A stretch of DNA of 64,000 nt from Lachnospiraceae bacterium (GTDB lineage Bacteria > Bacillota > Clostridia > Lachnospirales > Lachnospiraceae): assembly GCA_024695145.1 (NCBI GenBank), contig JAILIS010000007.1, positions 1 to 64,000 on the forward strand, read 5' to 3'. The position numbers and the translations under genes are program-made. Positions 9,419 through 17,603 of this stretch are shown piece after piece. The notes below the pieces were generated by a model. It was not told the DNA's origin. It did not search any database and saw only the letters and a program-made list of their open reading frames with translations. Position 1 is the first letter of the stretch. Each line of letters opens with the position of its first letter.

Positions 9419-9448
9419 ATGGTGCCTGTCTTATGACAGGCACCATTA
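9419..9448. terminator. Intrinsic terminator between cbp and small zinc-knuckle genes
   Basis: Stem AATGGTGCCTGTC / GACAGGCACCATT with a TTAT loop. Seven A residues on the left make a strong T-tract for the minus strand, so it clearly ends the small genes to its right. On the plus strand the T-tract is weaker, but it probably also ends cbp. Confidence 0.85.
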
Positions 9449-9468
9449 GTTTACCGATATGACAGGAA

Positions 9469-9690
9469 TTACTTTGTTATCTGGTTGCCGCACACTCTGC
9501 AGTAGGCCCTGCCTCCGCTGCCAAGTAAGAACATTCTCCTTTTGTTGCATACCGTGCAAAACTCTTCCGCGGTGCCGGAATTGCCTGAAGCTGCTACAAT
9601 TTTGCTTGCTCCTGTATCCGAACCGCCGATAACATTTTCAAGGTCTGCGGCATTCAATACGATATTTCCGTTCTTTTCACTAATACTCAT
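9469..9690 (-). CDS. Small protein: GG-leader-like N-terminus plus CxxC/CxxC knuckle
   Basis: 73 residues from ATG 9690, chosen because AAGGAGG lies 9 bp before it; the longer frame would begin at a GTG that has no such site. The N-terminal third contains LNAADLENVIGG, which matches the double-glycine leader consensus (ELxxVxGG) of peptides cut and exported by C39-peptidase transporters. After the GG comes a Gly/Ser/Ala stretch, then a metal-binding knuckle, C-TV-C, 15 residues, C-RV-C. Its neighbour at 9713-9913 has the same plan. No peptidase transporter is seen in the window. Function unknown; it may be a secreted peptide or a cytosolic zinc protein whose leader similarity is chance. Confidence 0.75.
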   Translation of the reverse strand: MSISEKNGNIVLNAADLENVIGGSDTGASKIVAASGNSGTAEEFCTVCNKRRMFLLGSGGRAYCRVCGNQITK

Positions 9691-9712
9691 GAATGATTTC
9701 CTCCTTATCACA

Positions 9713-9913
9713 TCAGTTGTGCTTTGCTTTCACGGTAGTCCCGCATGAGGGACAAGGTGCCGAGACCCTGCCGACTCTGATCTTAAAAACTTCACCGCAG
9801 CTCGGACAGGAAACCGGCTCGCCTTCTTCTCCGGATCCGATCCCGCCTATCACTGCATTCAGATCGTCTGCATTAAGCTTCCTGATTGTATTGTCTGCAT
9901 CTGATCGAATCAT
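9713..9913 (-). CDS. Small protein: GG-leader-like N-terminus plus zinc ribbon (paralogue)
   Basis: 66 residues; GGAGGTG sits just before the ATG. The N-terminus carries LNADDLNAVIGGIGSG, near-identical in pattern to the LNAADLENVIGG of the next gene, and the rest is C-PS-C, 14 residues, C-PS-C, a compact zinc ribbon. The two genes are 22 bp apart, read in the same direction and end at one terminator, so they form a two-gene unit. The Cys spacing is conserved between the copies although the rest has diverged, which suggests selection on both the leader and the metal site. Function not recognised. Confidence 0.75.
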   Translation of the reverse strand: MIRSDADNTIRKLNADDLNAVIGGIGSGEEGEPVSCPSCGEVFKIRVGRVSAPCPSCGTTVKAKHN

Positions 9914-10039
9914 GTGCTCACCTCCGTCATGTCCTTTCTACCGTATTATAGTATCACAGGAACCATCACACAACTGTCACACCATCTTTTTTACCCTTTT
10001 TACTCGCAATAACCTTTGCAATTTTTCAATCTTTTTACT

Positions 10040-10642
10040 CTATGTCTTCTCAGCTACCATATCGGAAAGTGCGCAGTCAAGCAGTGCGCCCGGATCCGCA
10101 TCAGGCTTTATCCAGTCACTTATTTTATCTTCCGGCATTATGAGCGGCATTCGATCATGAATGAAACGTATGGGATCAGACGCTTCCCTTGTAAGTATCA
10201 CAAAATGCGGCATCTCATTCTCAAATCTGTACAGCCCGCACAGCCACGTAAGAGAGGCGCCTTTGGGCTGTATGGCATACTTATCGCCTGTCTTTGTTTT
10301 TCCGTTATTTGCCTTAAGATGTTCCCATTCAAAGTAATATGAAGCCGGAACTATGCATCTGTGGGATTTCCAGTCATCCTTAAATGTCGGCTTTTCCGGC
10401 GCTGTCTCAACCCTTGCGTTTATGAGCAGTGTTTTTCCGTTATATCCCCACTTCATCGGAAATACCGACTGATTTCCGGATCTGTTTGAAGCTATGACCG
10501 GAACAACATCGGTAGGACGCATCTCGCCCGCGGTGACAACAGCCGAAGTATCAGTCCACTTTCTCATAAGCGGCGAGTTCATCATCTTCTCGATGAACGG
10601 CACCATTTCTATTGTATTTTCGAGATAGTAGCGTCCGCACAT
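10040..10642 (-). CDS. SOS-response-associated peptidase (YedK/HMCES)
   Basis: SRAP-domain protein that forms a covalent thiazolidine link to abasic sites in single-stranded DNA and so protects them. The start at 10642 is chosen because the family needs Cys at position 2 after removal of Met, and this ATG gives MCGRYY; the longer frame begins at a GTG. Other active residues are visible: NARVETAPEKPTF, VPASYYFEW with the Glu, and HDRMPLIM with the His. About 200 residues, a normal length. It stands alone; no SOS box could be recognised with confidence upstream. Confidence 0.93.
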   Translation of the reverse strand: MCGRYYLENTIEMVPFIEKMMNSPLMRKWTDTSAVVTAGEMRPTDVVPVIASNRSGNQSVFPMKWGYNGKTLLINARVETAPEKPTFKDDWKSHRCIVPASYYFEWEHLKANNGKTKTGDKYAIQPKGASLTWLCGLYRFENEMPHFVILTREASDPIRFIHDRMPLIMPEDKISDWIKPDADPGALLDCALSDMVAEKT

Positions 10643-10683
10643 GAACACATTCCTATTCTGCTCATTCGTAAGCGTGTGCGTAA

Positions 10684-10733
10684 ATCAGCACAAAGCTATC
10701 AGCACAAAGTTATCAGCACAAAGTTATCAGCAC
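10684..10733. repeat. 14-bp tandem repeat, 3.5 copies
   Basis: Unit ATCAGCACAAAGTT; the first copy has GCT in place of GTT, and the last copy stops after ATCAGCAC. It lies just upstream of the YedK-like gene. Confidence 0.9.
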
Positions 10734-10893
10734 TAAAACCGGTTATTGACATGTACCATACCTGCCTGCCGTTTCCGGAAAACGTTATTTTCGATCTTAT
10801 CCTTTAATATTTTATCATATCTCATATTTCAAGTTCCATCTTTACATGTATTACGCCTCTTTTCTGCCTCTTTTCCCGGCTTCCCGGATCTCC

Positions 10894-11118
10894 GGCATCG
10901 ATTCTTCTTATTTTCCTCTTTTCCGATGCCCGCCCTGTTCCTTAGGCATGCTTCCCGGCATCGATTCTTCTTATTTTCCTCTTTTCCGATGCCCGCGCCA
11001 CCACTAAGGCATGCTCTCAGACATCGATTCTTCCTATTTTCCCTTTTCCGATGCCCACCCTGTTCCTTAGGCATGCTCTCCGGCATCGATTCTTCTTATT
11101 TTCCCTTTTTTTGATGCC
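10894..11118. repeat. 63-bp tandem hairpin repeat, 4 copies
   Basis: Units begin at 10894, 10957, 11020 and 11082. Each holds GGCATCG ... CGATGCC, a 7-bp inverted repeat around a loop of about 23 nt that is all pyrimidine-rich on the plus strand and purine-rich (with AGAGGAAAA) on the minus strand. The spacer carries TAAGGCATGC or CTTAGGCATGC. Copy 3 has GACATCG on the left arm and copy 4 has a T for C on the right, so the arms are mildly degenerate. Not a CRISPR, as the spacers repeat too. Confidence 0.88.
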
Positions 11119-11201
11119 CGTGCCATCCCTTCTACCGGCTCTCCGGCTGCTTAAGGAAAAATCACGATCTGAGCGTAGTACACAGGTCAACACAAATGAA
11201 A

Positions 11202-11220
11202 AAGCCGCTGTTTGCGGCTT
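11202..11220 (-). terminator. Intrinsic terminator downstream of the lipoprotein cluster
   Basis: Stem AAGCCGC / GCGGCTT with a five-base loop. On the minus strand it is followed by TTTTTCATTT, so it ends leftward transcription coming from the seven-gene cluster. The plus strand lacks a T-tract. Confidence 0.7.
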
Positions 11221-11369
11221 CTTCAAAGGGAGGTTTTATGAAAAAGTTTTTGTTTTAGCTCATCTCCTGTTCTTTATGTATGTATCATAACAGGTGATTT
11301 ATCACAATAGTGTCACACTCCCCAAATACTGTCTTAAATACTGTCTTATTTAAATGCTCTTTAAACCCG

Positions 11370-11447
11370 GCACATCCGGTCCGTTATTAAGGCGAAGCAC
11401 ATCCGGTCCGTTATTAGGGCGAAGCAAATCCGGCCCGGTATTATGCG
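11370..11447. repeat. 27-bp tandem repeat, 3 copies
   Basis: Unit GCACATCCGGTCCGTTATTA plus AGGCGAA; the copies start at 11370, 11397 and 11424, the last more diverged (GCAAATCCGGCCCGGTATTA). Confidence 0.85.
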
Positions 11448-11515
11448 TGGTCCTGTATGAAGCTTGGTCCGATATGAAGCTTGGCCCGGTATTAAGCTTG
11501 GCCCGGTATTAAGCC
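11448..11515. repeat. 17-bp tandem repeat, 4 copies
   Basis: Unit TGGCCCGGTATTAAGCT; copies at 11448, 11465, 11482 and 11499. It abuts the 27-bp array and shares CCGGTATTA with its third copy, so one array may have grown out of the other. It ends a few bases from the stop codon of the lipoprotein gene. Confidence 0.85.
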
Positions 11516-11522
11516 TGATCAG

Positions 11523-12680
11523 TTACGGTGCCGGCTCGAGAAAATCACTCATGTCAACTTCAACACCCAGATCGCTGTACACCTTTACGCGCTCCTCAAG
11601 TGTTTTACCTTCCAGATTCGGCCTATTGTTAATGATATAGATGTTGTATTCCTTGTCAGGAACAAGCGGCGCATCGCTTCGATCCCAGTTTGAATCGAGC
11701 CGCTTTAGGTATACCACATAATTGGACTGAATATCTCCGTTTGTTCTTCCGGAAAAAGTCAGCACCCCGTTTGATGAATCCGGCGAAGACGCGATCGCGG
11801 AAAATTCTCCTCCGCAAAGCTTTCCGTCGATAGCCAGAGTGTCGGCCGCCTCGTCATATGATGCGCTGTTAACCGAAAGGTTCATCTCGGGAAGATCGAT
11901 CACACCGACCATATCCATCTTGACATCACCGTATTCGTCGAACCATATCCTGGCATAAGTTCCGTATACACTGTCGGCGGATATAGCGGTCTTGCCCATT
12001 TTCTCAGTCTGTGTGGTGCCCTCTGAGTCGTATACGAAAGTCATGCCTTCCCAGTCGCCCGCAAATGAAGAACCGTACTCATCGGCACTCTCGCCTTCCG
12101 CCGCCATGGTGTCATCCCCGTCTGCAGGAGTATCGGCATCACTGTCGCCACCGGCTCCTAAGTTCTCACCCGCCTCTAAGTTCTCACCGGCTACCGAACC
12201 CTCTCCGGTTTCAGATGAACTTCCGGCAGGTCCATACACCTGCTCACCGTTCTTTACGGCCTTGAGACGTCCGAGAAGCGTTGCAGGTGCTGATGAAGAT
12301 CCCTCACCACCGGTCGGATTGTCACACACAAGTTTCATGTCTATGCCGGTATCCATCACGTTCGTAAGCTCAATGACACCGTCCTTCATGGTTCCCGAAA
12401 GCTCGGCCCCGCCGCCTTCTCCGGAAAAAGCAGTACCGTCGAGTGTCCATTTGAATCCGGCATCATCTCCGTCAACATATATACGGCCTGTTCCTTTGTC
12501 ACGCAGATCAAGTTTAAAGCCCTGCTCGAAAACTTCGTCGACGCCCATTTCAAAGCCCATCATTGATGCGGTCTGGGCAACATAGACACCTGTTCCCGGC
12601 TCGGTGGCACCCTTCTCTCCGCATGCACAAAGAGCAAGCGCGAGTATACATGCAATCATCAAAGTTTTATATCTTTTCAT
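11523..12680 (-). CDS. Lipoprotein of unknown function
   Basis: 385-residue predicted lipoprotein. The signal peptide MKRYKTLMIACILALALCAC ends in a lipobox whose Cys would be lipidated. The first part (about 25-125) reads like a beta-rich domain for small ligands or assembly (GTGVYVAQTASM, GTGRIYVDGDD, KDGVIELTN). An acidic, Gly-rich linker follows (about 150-205), then a second beta-rich domain with FAGDWEGMTF, a motif also present in the lipoprotein at 14441 as WNGDWYGWYD. It is the last gene of the cluster with AIM24-like and zinc-ribbon proteins. No known family is claimed. Confidence 0.8.
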   Translation of the reverse strand: MKRYKTLMIACILALALCACGEKGATEPGTGVYVAQTASMMGFEMGVDEVFEQGFKLDLRDKGTGRIYVDGDDAGFKWTLDGTAFSGEGGGAELSGTMKDGVIELTNVMDTGIDMKLVCDNPTGGEGSSSAPATLLGRLKAVKNGEQVYGPAGSSSETGEGSVAGENLEAGENLGAGGDSDADTPADGDDTMAAEGESADEYGSSFAGDWEGMTFVYDSEGTTQTEKMGKTAISADSVYGTYARIWFDEYGDVKMDMVGVIDLPEMNLSVNSASYDEAADTLAIDGKLCGGEFSAIASSPDSSNGVLTFSGRTNGDIQSNYVVYLKRLDSNWDRSDAPLVPDKEYNIYIINNRPNLEGKTLEERVKVYSDLGVEVDMSDFLEPAP

Positions 12681-12704
12681 CTCAGTCTCCCTAACTGCAT
12701 TTCC

Positions 12705-13382
12705 TTATTTCTTTGTAACGATAAACGGCCTGAGGAGGGCTGCAAGACCCGTTGCCGACATTGTCTGCAGATATACTTTTCCGGGGCCCGTAAGAGTCGT
12801 ATCAAACAGTCCCTCGCCTCCGAGCAGCTTGTTCTTGAGACCCTTGACCATCTGTACGTCCATGGTAACGGTCTCTTCCATTACAGCAAGCACTCCCGTG
12901 TCACACACGATCGTCTCACCCGGCTGGAGGTCGTACTCTTTGCAGTATCCGTCTATCTCGAGAAATACCATTCCGGGGCCCGTGATCCTCTGCATCAGGA
13001 ATCCCTCACCGCCTGCTGCTCCGGCACGGAGTTTCTTGTTGACCTGAACAGAAAGCTCTACGCCGGCCGTCGCACAAAGGAATGCACTTTTCTGGGCGAT
13101 GATGCTTTGTCCGGGTGCGAGCTGCCATGCGACGATCCTTCCGGGAAATGATGATGTGAAAGCTATCTCCGCATGTGTATTGGCTGTATAGTTACTCATA
13201 AAAAGGCTCTCGCCCGTAAGCATCCTTCCGAGTGCTTTTCCGGCTCCGCCGTTTGAAGATGTCTCTGTTGTGATATCACCCTTGGCCCATGTACGGCCAC
13301 CGACTTCACTGACGATCTTCTCACCGGGTTCAAGCGTGAGAATGACTACGGGTAAACTTCCGCCTTCGATTGAATACTGCAT
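12705..13382 (-). CDS. AIM24-family protein
   Basis: 225-residue protein of the AIM24/TIGR00266 type, a beta-prism-like fold with three similar repeats. The repeated sense of GPGMVFLEIDG, GPGKVYLQTM and the FPGRIVAWQLAPGQSIIAQ region fits that fold. There is no signal peptide or membrane segment. Bacterial members are of unknown function; in yeast the relative AIM24 works on inner mitochondrial membrane organisation. Only one base separates its start from the stop of the zinc-ribbon gene, so the two are translationally linked and probably act together. Confidence 0.85.
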   Translation of the reverse strand: MQYSIEGGSLPVVILTLEPGEKIVSEVGGRTWAKGDITTETSSNGGAGKALGRMLTGESLFMSNYTANTHAEIAFTSSFPGRIVAWQLAPGQSIIAQKSAFLCATAGVELSVQVNKKLRAGAAGGEGFLMQRITGPGMVFLEIDGYCKEYDLQPGETIVCDTGVLAVMEETVTMDVQMVKGLKNKLLGGEGLFDTTLTGPGKVYLQTMSATGLAALLRPFIVTKK

Positions 13383-13383
13383 A

Positions 13384-14406
13384 TTATTCCTCCTTTAAAT
13401 TTCCTGCCTGTTTGTTCATTGCTGCGTTATCTACAATCTGCACAAGAGCCGTTCCCTCTCCTGAAGGAGCACCGGATCCTGCAACGTTTCTGTATATCAG
13501 AATTCCCGCTGTTACAAGTATTGCGACTGCAAGCAGAGCTGCTGCCACGATCCCGATAATGACCGGCACTCTGCTGGGACGTCTCCTGCGGGATGATTTT
13601 GCCTTTGCTGCCGGTCTGGGTCTTGCCGCCTGCTGTCCTGCCGCAGCGCTCGAAGATACACCTGCCGCAGCGCGCGAAGAAGCTGCCTGAGATGCTGCCG
13701 CACGGGACCGGTCTGCTGCCACCGAAGAAGCCGCTGCCGATGCTGCCGCTGCCGCTGCCGATGCTGCCGCAGATGGAGCTGTCGCACGGGGCTGCTTCCT
13801 TGACCCGGATCTTCCTGCGGGTGCTGCCGCATACTGAGAAGCTGCAGGGATTGTATATGTGCCGACTACCGGATCAGGTTCCTCTCCTGTTTCCATATCG
13901 CACTCGGCCTGCATTATGGGACTTTGAAGACGTCCGGATGCTGCGGATGCCTCATAAACGGGCTGCTCCTGAACCGGCGCTTCATACGCAGGCTGCTCAT
14001 ACACAGGCTCCTCATACGCAGGCTCTTCATAAACAGGTTCCTGCTCTGGAACCGGAGCTGCGTAAGCATTTGCGGGGGCCGAAGCCTCTGCACCAGGCGT
14101 CTTCACAACCGGTGCTTCATACACAGGCTCTTCATAAACGGGTTCCGATACAGGCGCCTTGGCAACAGGCATCTCCACAACGGGTGTCTCCGTAACCGGA
14201 GCTTCATAAACAGGTGCGGGGGCCGGTGCTTTGCGACCGGGCATAAGTGCGGGTGTCTCATACGCCGGTGCGGGAGTTTCCATTACCGGCTGCTGCGTTT
14301 CCACGACCGGCTGCTGCATTTCCATGGCCGGCTGCTGCGTCCCGCAGTTCGGGCAGAACTTCGATCCGTTCGGCAATTCAGTTCCGCAATTTATACAAAA
14401 TGCCAT
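13384..14406 (-). CDS. Zinc-ribbon membrane protein with P/E/A-rich repeats
   Basis: 340 residues. The N-terminal zinc ribbon has Cys 4, 7, 18 and 21 (CINC ... CPNC). About 130 residues of Pro, Glu, Ala and Val repeats follow (units such as EPVYEEPAYE and AYEAPVQEQ), then an Ala/Ser-rich stretch with basic patches, the basic SSRRRRPSR, one transmembrane helix (about 278-300, VPVIIGIVAAALLAVAI), and a short outer tail. The plan fits a cytosolic metal-binding head on a flexible stalk anchored in the membrane. Zinc-ribbon proteins beside AIM24-like genes recur in Firmicutes, but the role is unknown. Confidence 0.82.
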   Translation of the reverse strand: MAFCINCGTELPNGSKFCPNCGTQQPAMEMQQPVVETQQPVMETPAPAYETPALMPGRKAPAPAPVYEAPVTETPVVEMPVAKAPVSEPVYEEPVYEAPVVKTPGAEASAPANAYAAPVPEQEPVYEEPAYEEPVYEQPAYEAPVQEQPVYEASAASGRLQSPIMQAECDMETGEEPDPVVGTYTIPAASQYAAAPAGRSGSRKQPRATAPSAAASAAAAAASAAASSVAADRSRAAASQAASSRAAAGVSSSAAAGQQAARPRPAAKAKSSRRRRPSRVPVIIGIVAAALLAVAILVTAGILIYRNVAGSGAPSGEGTALVQIVDNAAMNKQAGNLKEE

Positions 14407-14440
14407 TTTTCAATCCTCCTATACTTTACTCGATCCGTCA

Positions 14441-15496
14441 TCAGGGCAGGGTGGCAGGCATCGGATTGCCGGCCGCTACCTGTTCTTTGTACCAGTCATA
14501 GCCGTCGGGAAGTTCCTCTGCGCTAAAATCATCCCACAGCGATCCCCATTTCACCAGATGGACCGTATAGTAAAACTGAAGGTCATCATTGTTATCATAT
14601 GCTCTTCCGTCTATCTGTATATAATCCTTATGCTCGTAAAGACCCGGATCTATCAGCCATTCTGCATGGTTTATCGGCCTTTCAAAGCATCTTCCGCTCT
14701 CCGAGACCATCGTTCCGAGATTCGTCAGACCCGACCCGTTGTTGCTCGTCGTAACTTCCGCAAAAACATCATTATTTTCCCAGATCTTTATCGATCCCGT
14801 TCCGTCATCATTCTGAGTGGTGGTCGCCAGAACGGATATCTTCATGTTCTCGAATCCCTTGTATTTATCCACCATGGATTCTATGTCATACCATCCGTAC
14901 CAGTCGCCGTTCCAGAAAGTTTTCATATCTTCGGAAGACCCCGAACCACCGGCACCTTCTCCGTCTGCAGCGCTGCCTGTACCTTCTCCGCCTGCGGAAT
15001 CACCGTTCTCGCTGTTCATCATGGCAAGCACTCCGTCGGGATCGTTCTCCCAGTCATAATTCTCGTAATCAAAATTCAGCCAGTCGAACCCTTCACCGCC
15101 CGCATTTGCGACAGCTTCAGGCTTGGCCGGAGCATCATCATCGCTCTTAACAAAGGTCATTGAAAACTCGCTGTCAGAAAGGGTGATCTTGCTTCCGGCT
15201 GACTTTACCTTCACATCACCAAACTTTGTTGCGATCACGCCCTTGTCGGCATCATAGGTAAAATCCTCCGGCGTGTTCATTACCACCAGATACCCTTTAT
15301 CCCCGTCAAATACGACGTAGGAATCCTCCAGCCCGTAATCTGCCAGATCATCTTCTTTGACCTTGGTACCGTCCTCATTTACCTGTGATAAAGTGTAGTA
15401 ACCCTCGGGCGCCTTGGAGCCGCACCCGAAAAGCGTAAAGGACGCAAGGACAGCGAAGAAAACGATCTCCATCCGATAATTCCTGTGTGTCATCAT
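14441..15496 (-). CDS. Lipoprotein of unknown function, related in plan to the 11523 gene
   Basis: About 350 residues. GGAGGG precedes a pair of ATGs at 15496 and 15493, which fixes the start; the longer frame begins with TTG and leaves no ribosome site. The signal peptide ends at the lipobox LFGC. A first beta-rich domain (EGYYTLSQVNEDG, FDGDKGYLVVM) is followed by a Gly/Ser/Asp-rich linker (about 165-195) and a second domain starting with WNGDWYGWYDI. The two-domain layout and the GDW motif match the lipoprotein at the end of the cluster, so the two are probably distant paralogues. The 105-bp gap upstream is AT-rich with a TATAAT at 15544-15549 (minus strand), which could start a separate transcript. 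Confidence 0.8.
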   Translation of the reverse strand: MMTHRNYRMEIVFFAVLASFTLFGCGSKAPEGYYTLSQVNEDGTKVKEDDLADYGLEDSYVVFDGDKGYLVVMNTPEDFTYDADKGVIATKFGDVKVKSAGSKITLSDSEFSMTFVKSDDDAPAKPEAVANAGGEGFDWLNFDYENYDWENDPDGVLAMMNSENGDSAGGEGTGSAADGEGAGGSGSSEDMKTFWNGDWYGWYDIESMVDKYKGFENMKISVLATTTQNDDGTGSIKIWENNDVFAEVTTSNNGSGLTNLGTMVSESGRCFERPINHAEWLIDPGLYEHKDYIQIDGRAYDNNDDLQFYYTVHLVKWGSLWDDFSAEELPDGYDWYKEQVAAGNPMPATLP

Positions 15497-15601
15497 TTCC
15501 CTCCAACCGTTCAAATTGTTACTAAATCACAATATATAAGTATATTATATTTTGCGGGTCTGCGCTACAGCCAAAAGTCTAGAATTTGATCCGGATGACT
15601 C

Positions 15602-16897
15602 TTATTCGTACGTGAGCGCGTCGATGGGATTCATCTTGGCCGCCTTGTTCGCGGGATAATACCCGAAGAACAGTCCGATAGCCATTGAAAATCCCACAGA
15701 TGTGAGTATTGATGAGATCGAAGGCCTTGCCTCGGCATCCATAAGCTGTGTGGCCGCTAAAGCTCCGCCCGTCACGCCGATCAGGATCCCTATGATACCT
15801 CCGATTATGCACAAAACCATGGCCTCAATAATAAACTGAAGCCGGATAGAACTGTTGGTTGCACCAAGCGCCTTTCGTGTTCCGATCTCACGTGTACGCT
15901 CCGATATGGACACGAGCATGATGTTCATGACCCCGATACCGCCAACGAGCAGCGCGATACCTGCGATAATGGATATGGCGGTCGAAATGGTACTCATGGT
16001 CTTGGTCAGTTCTTCAAGCATGCTCTCAAAGCTTGATGTCGTCACCTCAAATATCCTGTTCGTGTGGTAGTATCTGTCGAAGAAGATCTGTATCTCACTT
16101 CGAAATTCCTTTGTATCCTTTGACATATCTGCCGACTTTACCACCGTGAAGTTCGGATATCCCTGGATATGAGAATGCTTCTTGACACACCCGAGCGTCG
16201 TATACAGTGTCGTTTCCCGGTCGGCATTACCGCCGAAGAGCAATCCCGTATCACTGAGCTGATACACGCCCACTATCGTAAAATCATAAAATTTCTGTCC
16301 CGATATTACCTCCACGGTTTTTCCGACAGCGTGGGAATAGTTTTCTGTTTTAAAGAGTTTATCCACTGCATAATCGGATATAAGGCACGCCGATTTACCG
16401 CCCTTTAACGCCTTGTCTCCGATCTCGCGTCCGGCAACAAGCTCAAGCTTCTGATTTGTGATATAAGTTTCGTTTCCGCCTTCAACGGAAACTTTGGCGG
16501 TATTGCCTCCGACCGATATCGTGCCGCTCCCGAGCTTTTCAGACATCATCACATATTCTATGTCGTTCGCAAATTTCTTCTCGAACTCCTCGATCATGTA
16601 ATCCTGTATGAAATCGCTCTCTTCCGGGATCTTCTCGTTTCGTCTTCCTTCAAATTCGAGTCCGCTCTCGCTTCCTTTGACTTTCTCTTCCTTGCGCTGT
16701 GTGACACCGACCACGATATTGGTGGCACCCATGCTTGTCATCGAATCCGAAAATGTCTGTGTGACCGAGTTGCCGACTGTCTCTATGGCGATAACGGCAC
16801 CGATACCTATTATGATACCGAGCATCGTCAGGAACGATCTCATTTTATTCGAAAGTATGGCCGAGAAGGCCATTGCGATATTCTCACCCAGCAGCAA
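15602..16897 (-). CDS. MacB/FtsX-type ABC transporter permease
   Basis: 431-residue permease with the MacB layout: one N-terminal helix (SFLTMLGIIIGIGAVIAIETV), a large outer domain (about 45-300), and three C-terminal helices of the FtsX domain (about 310-420) including ERTREIGTRKALGATN, the coupling motif. The ATG overlaps the end of the ATPase gene by 14 bp, showing tight coupling. With the ATPase and the HlyD-like adaptor it forms a Gram-positive MacAB-like machine, which in this family exports peptides or lipids or works as a mechanical pump rather than moving solutes through the membrane. Confidence 0.93.
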   Translation of the reverse strand: MLLGENIAMAFSAILSNKMRSFLTMLGIIIGIGAVIAIETVGNSVTQTFSDSMTSMGATNIVVGVTQRKEEKVKGSESGLEFEGRRNEKIPEESDFIQDYMIEEFEKKFANDIEYVMMSEKLGSGTISVGGNTAKVSVEGGNETYITNQKLELVAGREIGDKALKGGKSACLISDYAVDKLFKTENYSHAVGKTVEVISGQKFYDFTIVGVYQLSDTGLLFGGNADRETTLYTTLGCVKKHSHIQGYPNFTVVKSADMSKDTKEFRSEIQIFFDRYYHTNRIFEVTTSSFESMLEELTKTMSTISTAISIIAGIALLVGGIGVMNIMLVSISERTREIGTRKALGATNSSIRLQFIIEAMVLCIIGGIIGILIGVTGGALAATQLMDAEARPSISSILTSVGFSMAIGLFFGYYPANKAAKMNPIDALTYE

Positions 16898-17603
16898 CTC
16901 TTCCTGTCCCCTTTCTCTCGCTGACTATCAGCCCGTCGCGCAGCGACATGATCCTGCCGGTTTCCTCCGCCAGTTCATTTGAATGTGTGATCAGAACGAT
17001 CGTCTTGCCCTGCTCCCGGTTCAGCCTGTGAAATATGTCCATGATCAGCCTTCCCGTAACGGAATCAAGTGCGCCCGTAGGCTCGTCAGCCAGGATAATG
17101 GCCGGATCGTTCGCCATGGCTCTTGCGATGGCGACCCTCTGCTTCTGTCCGCCCGAGAGCTCATCCGGCTTGTGATACATTCTCTCTTCCATCTCAACCA
17201 TACGCAGAAGATCTTTGGCCTTTTCGGTGCGCTCCCTTTTGCCCATACCGGCATACAGCATAGGAAGTTCGATGTTTTTAAGTGCCGTCATCCTCGAGAT
17301 CAGATTGTAAGTCTGAAAAACAAATCCGATCTTCTTATTCCTGATGGCGGACAGATCGTCCTCCCTTGCGTCGAACATATCAAATCCGTCAAGAAGATAC
17401 CTGCCCATCGTGGGAAGGTCAAGAGCACCTATAACGTTCATGAGGGTTGATTTTCCGGACCCGGAAGGTCCGACGATCGAAATGAACTCCCCCTCATAGA
17501 CCTTCAGATCCACGCCATGAAGAACCTCAAGCTCGTTCGGCTTGCCTATATAGTATCGCTTGACGATACCTTTCATGTCTATGATCGCTCTTCTGTCCAT
17601 CAT
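16884..17603 (-). CDS. MacB/LolD-type ABC transporter ATPase
   Basis: 239-residue ATPase. Walker A is GPSGSGKST, the signature is LSGGQKQRVAIARAM, Walker B is IILADEPTGALD, and the H-loop is VLITHSNE. The LolD/MacB-type features around the Q-loop (FVFQTYNLISRMTALKN) fit. Its ATG shares one base with the TGA of the adaptor gene (TGATG), and its tail overlaps the permease start, so the three genes are one unit. The short extra tail after the usual end (RKGTGRVAAG) is due to that overlap. Confidence 0.95.
   Translation of the reverse strand: MMDRRAIIDMKGIVKRYYIGKPNELEVLHGVDLKVYEGEFISIVGPSGSGKSTLMNVIGALDLPTMGRYLLDGFDMFDAREDDLSAIRNKKIGFVFQTYNLISRMTALKNIELPMLYAGMGKRERTEKAKDLLRMVEMEERMYHKPDELSGGQKQRVAIARAMANDPAIILADEPTGALDSVTGRLIMDIFHRLNREQGKTIVLITHSNELAEETGRIMSLRDGLIVSERKGTGRVAAG

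Larger units (their letters stand above)
10643..11522. other. Gene-free region of about 880 bp filled with tandem repeats
   Basis: No convincing coding frame is present on either strand; frames that stay open do so because of the repeats. The stretch holds a 14-bp repeat, a 63-bp hairpin repeat, a terminator, a 27-bp repeat and a 17-bp repeat, listed separately. Near 11234 an AAAGGGAGG and ATG start a five-codon frame ending in TAG, possibly the remnant of a gene. Confidence 0.7.

Noticed and set aside
10746..11114. Frames of 85 to 122 codons across the 63-bp repeats
   Set aside because: They are open only because the repeat length is a multiple of three; the products are Phe/Leu/Ser or Arg/Lys/Asn strings with no start signals.
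11234..11251. Five-codon frame after AAAGGGAGG
   Set aside because: The ribosome site is good, but the frame is too short to call a gene and a shifted reading gives no recognisable protein; noted only as a possible remnant.
10684..11515. Possible CRISPR array
   Set aside because: The units are tandem, spacers are repeated along with them, sizes differ, and no cas gene is present.
13593..14526. Overlapping plus-strand frames opposite the zinc-ribbon gene
   Set aside because: They arise from the Pro/Glu/Ala and Ala/Ser repeats of the real gene.
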